A stretch of 10,549 nt of DNA. Origin: Gemmatimonadales bacterium UBA1120. Its GTDB lineage: Bacteria; Gemmatimonadota; Gemmatimonadetes; Longimicrobiales; Gaopeijiaceae. The translations under genes and the position numbers were made by a program. Of this stretch, positions 7,392 through 10,549 are shown one piece after another. The notes under the pieces are model-generated. The model ran no database searches. It was not told the DNA's origin and saw only the letters and a list, made by a program, of their open reading frames with translations. Location: contig DCAZ01000036.1 of the NCBI GenBank assembly GCA_002313925.1, forward strand, positions 1-10,549. The letters run 5' to 3'. The stretch's first letter is position 1. Every line of letters begins with the position of its first letter.

Positions 7392-8828
7392 TTGATCGGC
7401 TTCACGACACTCGATTTCGCAGTCCTGATCATCTATCTCGGTGGAATCACGATTTGGGGTGCCTGGCTTGGGCGAGGACACAAGGGTGGAACCGATTACT
7501 TTCTTGGGAGTCGCTCATTACCGTGGATAGCGGTAATGCTCTCAGTCGTAGCTACCGAGACTAGTACCCTTACGTTTCTGAGTATCCCCGGTGTCGCATA
7601 CTCGGGGAGCCTGGTATTCCTTCAGTTGACCTTCGGGTATCTGCTAGGGCGAATCTTTGTATCAGCATTTCTGCTTCCGGCCTATTACGCTGGATCATTG
7701 ACGACTGCTTACGCCCTGCTAGAAGAGCGTTTCGGGCTTGGGGTGAGGCGTTTCACATCAGCGATCTTTATGGTGACCCGCTTGCTAGCTGACTCGGTTC
7801 GGCTTTTTGCGACCGCGATTCCTCTGGCATTGATCACCGAGTGGCCCTACGCCGCCTCAATTATCGTGATTGGGGTTCTCACACTGATTTACACGTATCT
7901 TGGAGGTATCAAAGCCGTTGTGTGGGTGGATGCCGCCCAAATGATGCTCTACCTATTTGGTGCCCTAGTCGCAGTCGCAGGCATTCAAGCCCTTGTCCCG
8001 GGTGGTTGGTCATCAGTGCTCGCCAGTGCCGCCCCCGAAGGCAAACTGGCTATGCTTGACCTATCGCTTGACCGTATGACGGCCTATACGCTGTGGGCTG
8101 GTATTTTTGGAGGGGCTGTTTTTACGATGGCGTCTCACGGAACCGACCAGTTGATTGTTCAGCGGCTCCTGACATGCCGTGATCGCCAGGCAGCACAAAA
8201 GGCCCTCATCGGTAGTGGAATCGCTGTCATTTTCCAGTTCTTTCTCTTTCTCATGGTGGGACTAGGACTCTGGGCTTTCTACGAAGGACGCTCGTTTGAT
8301 TCTACGGATGAGATCTTTGCACTCTTCATCGTTGAACAACTCCCGCCAGGGATCACCGGCCTACTGATTGCTGGGGTCTTTGCCGCGGCGATGTCTTCTC
8401 TATCGTCCTCAATCAACTCACTCGCCTCTGCTACGGCATATGATTACTGGGCGCCGATGGTAGGTGCTCGTGATGATGAAGGTAGAATCCTAAGGGCAGG
8501 CAAGGTTTTCACGCTCGTGTGGGCCGGATTACTGACCCTGGGCGCCGTGCTTTTCATCCCACTGTCTACGGGCACAACTGCGGTCGAAGTAGCACTGGGA
8601 ATCGCATCCCTTGTATATGGAGGACTCTTGGGTGCCTTCGCACTCGGTGTTTTCACTAAGCGTCCGGGTCAGGTCTCTGTGATAATTGGCGTAGTAGTTG
8701 GGATCGGCACTGTGACAATCCTGCGAAATGAGATGGCTTGGCCCTGGTACGTGCTTGTGGGATCTGTTGTGACATTCGTAGCCGGCTCTTTCGCCGGATT
8801 TTTTGAAAGCCAGAAGCACTCAGTGTGA
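7392..8828 (+). CDS. Sodium:solute symporter (SSS family), predicted amino-sugar importer
   Basis: A 478-residue inner-membrane protein with about 13 hydrophobic segments, the usual size for the SSS (SLC5-like) family. Family features are SVVATETSTLTFLSIPG (51-67) in the first core helix, the TYLGGIKAVVWVD segment (168-180), SHGTDQLIVQRLL (248-260), and GVFAAAMSSLSSSINS (328-343), whose serines match the sodium-2 site of SSS transporters. Translation starts at TTG, because AAGGA at 7381-7385 sits six bases upstream and no better start lies nearby. The stop overlaps the kinase gene start (GTGA), so the two are probably coupled. Family membership is clear; the substrate is inferred from neighbours. 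Free GlcNAc and/or MurNAc released by NagZ and NamZ are most likely. An SSS-type MurNAc transporter is known in Tannerella forsythia. Other sugars remain possible. Confidence 0.93.
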   Translation: MIGFTTLDFAVLIIYLGGITIWGAWLGRGHKGGTDYFLGSRSLPWIAVMLSVVATETSTLTFLSIPGVAYSGSLVFLQLTFGYLLGRIFVSAFLLPAYYAGSLTTAYALLEERFGLGVRRFTSAIFMVTRLLADSVRLFATAIPLALITEWPYAASIIVIGVLTLIYTYLGGIKAVVWVDAAQMMLYLFGALVAVAGIQALVPGGWSSVLASAAPEGKLAMLDLSLDRMTAYTLWAGIFGGAVFTMASHGTDQLIVQRLLTCRDRQAAQKALIGSGIAVIFQFFLFLMVGLGLWAFYEGRSFDSTDEIFALFIVEQLPPGITGLLIAGVFAAAMSSLSSSINSLASATAYDYWAPMVGARDDEGRILRAGKVFTLVWAGLLTLGAVLFIPLSTGTTAVEVALGIASLVYGGLLGAFALGVFTKRPGQVSVIIGVVVGIGTVTILRNEMAWPWYVLVGSVVTFVAGSFAGFFESQKHSV

Positions 8829-9742
8829 ACTTCGCGATTGGTGTAGATGGTGGAGGTACGTGGACGCGAGCGGTAGTTGTAGATCAGGACGGCCATGAAT
8901 TAGGAAGAGGTGAAACAGAGGGTGCGGTTGTTACAACTCATGAGCCGACAGCAGCAGCAGAAGCTGTCCGACAAGCAGTTGATCGAGCTCTTGTGAATAC
9001 CAGTGTGAGCACTCCGGGTGATATCCTCTGGGCTGGTCTCTCAGGTGCCGGCAATGATGAGGCTCGCACCGCTATCGAAGATGCATTGGTTAAGTCACAC
9101 GTGGCAGAGAAAATTGTTGTAAGCACCGATGTTGAGGTGGCATTTCATGATGCATTCGGTTTTGGACCTGGCATTATGCTTGTCGCTGGCACCGGCTCTA
9201 TAGCTTGGGCATGTCGACCGGACGGCACTGTGGTTCGTGTCGGTGGTTGGGGTCAACATATCGGTGACGAGGGTAGCGGTTATCAGATTGGTATGGACGC
9301 CCTTCGCTGTATCACTCGGGCCGAAGATGGCCGGGACGGACCAACAGCACTGCGCGACACCATTTTGCGACACCTTGGCTTGGAGGATGTCCAGGGGCTG
9401 GTAGGATGGATTGGGATAGCCTCCAAGCGCGAAATTGCAGCCTTAGTACCACTTATTACCCAAGCGGCTGCTCAAGATGATCCAGCCTCGAAGGGAATAC
9501 TCGAGCTTGCAGTCGAGGGGTGCCGAGGGCACCTGGAAGCCATCCTCGAGATTTCAGGACCATGGATTGATCAGCCATCTGTCGCCCTTTGGGGTGGCCT
9601 CCTACGGTGCGGCGGGCCTTTGCATGATGAGATTCTGCGGGTCGTGGAAGATTACGGACTGGAAATCCTGGACCGTGACCCTGACCCGGCTCTTGGAGCT
9701 GCCCGACTGGCCCTAGAACAAGGCTTGTCGAATCGGCAGTAA
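8825..9742 (+). CDS. BadF/BadG/BcrA-type sugar kinase, probably N-acetylglucosamine / N-acetylmuramate kinase
   Basis: A 305-residue cytoplasmic ASKHA-fold kinase of the family that includes human NAGK and clostridial MurK. The phosphate-1 loop is GVDGGGTWTRAVV (6-18). STD (100-102) supplies the probable catalytic base Asp102. The phosphate-2 loop is VAGTGSIA (120-127). GGWGQHIGDEGSGYQIG (140-156) is the family signature, and ALWGGLL (254-260) is part of the adenosine-binding region. The start is GTG at 8825, inside the transporter's stop codon, a 4-bp GTGA overlap typical of translational coupling. Phosphorylation straight after sodium-driven uptake would trap the sugar. Whether the product is GlcNAc-6-P, MurNAc-6-P or both cannot be read from the sequence. 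An unrelated role of the BadF family (dehydratase activation) is unlikely, because no cysteine pair for an iron-sulfur cluster is arranged as in those activators. Confidence 0.9.
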   Translation: MNFAIGVDGGGTWTRAVVVDQDGHELGRGETEGAVVTTHEPTAAAEAVRQAVDRALVNTSVSTPGDILWAGLSGAGNDEARTAIEDALVKSHVAEKIVVSTDVEVAFHDAFGFGPGIMLVAGTGSIAWACRPDGTVVRVGGWGQHIGDEGSGYQIGMDALRCITRAEDGRDGPTALRDTILRHLGLEDVQGLVGWIGIASKREIAALVPLITQAAAQDDPASKGILELAVEGCRGHLEAILEISGPWIDQPSVALWGGLLRCGGPLHDEILRVVEDYGLEILDRDPDPALGAARLALEQGLSNRQ

Positions 9743-9832
9743 GACTTTCGCATCTGAGTCAAACTGACAGGAAATGGCTCTACCTAAGTCCTTGTTGCCG
9801 TTCATTTTGGCAGGTTTGCAGGCTCACTTTTA

Positions 9833-9848
9833 TGGCACGGGGGTTGCA
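9833..9848 (+). promoter_or_regulatory. Sigma-54 (RpoN) promoter for hsp20
   Basis: TGGCACG (9833-9839), four G residues, then TTGCA (9844-9848) match the -24/-12 consensus TGGCACG-N4-TTGCA/T at every position. The GG (9834-9835) and GC (9846-9847) elements are separated by the required 10 bp. Transcription would start near 9859, giving a leader of about 32 nt before the ATG of hsp20. A small dyad, GTCA-AAC-TGAC (9758-9768), lies about 95 bp upstream of the predicted start, where an enhancer-binding protein would be expected. That part is weak. Confidence 0.8.
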
Positions 9849-9890
9849 TAGCTTATTGGATAGGGTAACCAAACTCTGTCAGGAGAAATT

Positions 9891-10352
9891 ATGGCGATAA
9901 CGAAATACATCCGTCGGAGGCCGATTCGCAGCGGCTGGAGAGATCTTGAAGCAATGTCTAACCGCATGTCACAGTTTTTTGACACAGTGCCCTTTTCGAC
10001 CGACTCAGTTGATAGGGGTTGGGCACCTCATGTCGATGTGATTGAAACGGATGAGGAACTCACGCTCACAGCCGAGTTGCCCGGGCTATCCGAGAATGAT
10101 GTCACGATCAATCTCGATAATAGTGTGCTTTCCATCTCGGGAGAGAAGACTGCAATCCGTAACGAGGATGAGACTGAACAGCGCAGTCATGTGTGGGAGC
10201 GAAGATATGGTTCATTCAACCGCTCGTTCACCTTACCACGAACCGTTAGCACTGAGGATATCAGCGCACTTTTCGAGAATGGTGTTCTGACCATTCACAT
10301 GCCAAAAGTCCCAGAGGCCAAGGGTCGTACGATCGAGATATGTAAGAACTGA
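9891..10352 (+). CDS. hsp20: Small heat-shock protein, Hsp20/alpha-crystallin family
   Basis: A 153-residue ATP-independent holdase chaperone of the cytoplasm that would bind unfolding proteins under stress. A basic N-terminal arm (residues 1-43) precedes the alpha-crystallin domain at about 44-140. Family motifs seen are AELPGLSENDV (61-71), ERRYGSFNRSFTLP (103-116) and ENGVLTIHMPK (129-139). The C-terminal I-x-I anchor is present as IEI at 148-150 and should mediate oligomer assembly. AGGAG (9881-9885) lies five bases before the ATG. The gene is separated from the kinase by 148 bp and has its own exact-consensus sigma-54 promoter, so it is probably transcribed alone and unrelated to the salvage operon. 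No sigma-32-like, CIRCE or ROSE-type element was recognised in the leader. Confidence 0.95.
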   Translation: MAITKYIRRRPIRSGWRDLEAMSNRMSQFFDTVPFSTDSVDRGWAPHVDVIETDEELTLTAELPGLSENDVTINLDNSVLSISGEKTAIRNEDETEQRSHVWERRYGSFNRSFTLPRTVSTEDISALFENGVLTIHMPKVPEAKGRTIEICKN

Positions 10353-10391
10353 CACTCAGAGCAGGTAGCTAGGCGTTGAACCACTCCTTCA

Positions 10392-10423
10392 TTGAAGCTC
10401 CCGTGAACGTGGTAGCGTATACT
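10392..10423 (+). promoter_or_regulatory. Weak candidate promoter downstream of hsp20
   Basis: TATACT at 10418-10423 is a good -10 hexamer. The only -35-like sequence, TTGAAG at 10392-10397, is 20 bp away, longer than the usual 16-18 bp. If real, it would drive either a following gene that begins near 10475 or a short RNA ending at the hairpin at 10503-10536. Confidence 0.22.
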
Positions 10424-10474
10424 GTAGCGATCAATATGGTGGTAGAAGTGAAGAGTTGCTAAGGGGCGGATGCG

Positions 10475-10549
10475 GTGAATGGATCTCGCCGAGTGAAGAG
10501 CAAACAGAAGGCCGCTCAAGTGAGGGGCCTTCTGTTGAGTTGTGCATTC
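10475..10549 (+). CDS. Possible start of a further gene, cut by the window end
   Basis: A GTG at 10475 opens a frame that stays free of stops to the end of the window (25 codons). AAGGGG at 10461-10466 is an acceptable ribosome binding site eight bases upstream. The predicted residues begin with a basic stretch (RRVKSKQK within the first 12) and turn hydrophobic (GLLLSCAF), as a signal peptide would. A stop-free run of this length occurs easily by chance, and the hairpin inside it argues the other way. No function can be assigned. Confidence 0.25.
   Translation, partial: MNGSRRVKSKQKAAQVRGLLLSCAF
10503..10536 (+). other. Hairpin near window end (possible terminator or chance repeat in a coding start)
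   Basis: AACAGAAGGCC (10503-10513) pairs perfectly with GGCCTTCTGTT (10526-10536). The loop can fold further (CTC with GAG at 10515-10517 and 10522-10524). The arm composition resembles the strong terminator at 741-790, but the bases after it (GAGTTGTGC) are not a T tract. It could terminate hsp20 transcripts about 150 bp after the stop, or a short RNA from the candidate promoter at 10418. Confidence 0.4.

Noticed and set aside
9764..9882. CTGACAG (9764-9770) and CTGTCAG (9876-9882) as inverted repeats flanking the hsp20 promoter
   Set aside because: Seven-base repeats 105 bp apart; the second overlaps the ribosome binding site, so the match is probably incidental.

Overview
The window looks like chromosomal DNA from a free-living Gram-negative heterotroph. 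Coding density is high, G+C is roughly in the low-to-mid fifties by eye, Shine-Dalgarno sites are usable, TTG and GTG starts occur, and there are several lipoprotein-type signal peptides. The gene content (NamZ/DUF1343, GH3 fused to a serine hydrolase, SSS symporter, BadF-type kinase) would fit Gemmatimonadota or a Bacteroidota-like lineage. That placement is a guess from gene style, not a demonstrated assignment. No rRNA, tRNA, transposase, phage gene or CRISPR array was seen.

Layout. Positions 1-207 hold no confident gene, and a weak candidate promoter lies near 127-156. Two tandem genes for small, mutually homologous, hydrophobic proteins (208-423 and 484-708) have unusually good ribosome binding sites and end at a very strong intrinsic terminator (741-790). 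A minus-strand gene for an exo-beta-N-acetylmuramidase of the NamZ family (893-2170) is divergent from a plus-strand operon at 2302-9742. That operon encodes an exported two-domain NagZ-type beta-N-acetylglucosaminidase, a second NagZ fused to an AmiE-like serine hydrolase, a sodium:solute symporter and a BadF/NAGK-type sugar kinase. Next comes a small heat-shock protein gene (9891-10352) preceded by an exact-consensus sigma-54 promoter. The last 197 bases hold a possible promoter, a hairpin and perhaps the first codons of a further gene.

How the genes fit together. The central block reads as a peptidoglycan (muropeptide) salvage locus. Three exported enzymes carry all the activities needed to strip glycan ends: NagZ for GlcNAc, the AmiE-like domain for the stem peptide, and NamZ for MurNAc. 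A sodium-coupled symporter would then import the free amino sugars, and a cytoplasmic kinase would phosphorylate them. The enzyme set matches the namZ-nagZ-amiE set of Bacillus subtilis. The symporter plus kinase replaces the PTS route, as in the MurNAc transporter/MurK scheme described for Tannerella. No MurQ etherase, NagA or NagB is present, so the pathway must be completed elsewhere. The items least explained by known biology are the tandem small membrane proteins. The clearest regulatory signal is the sigma-54 site before hsp20.
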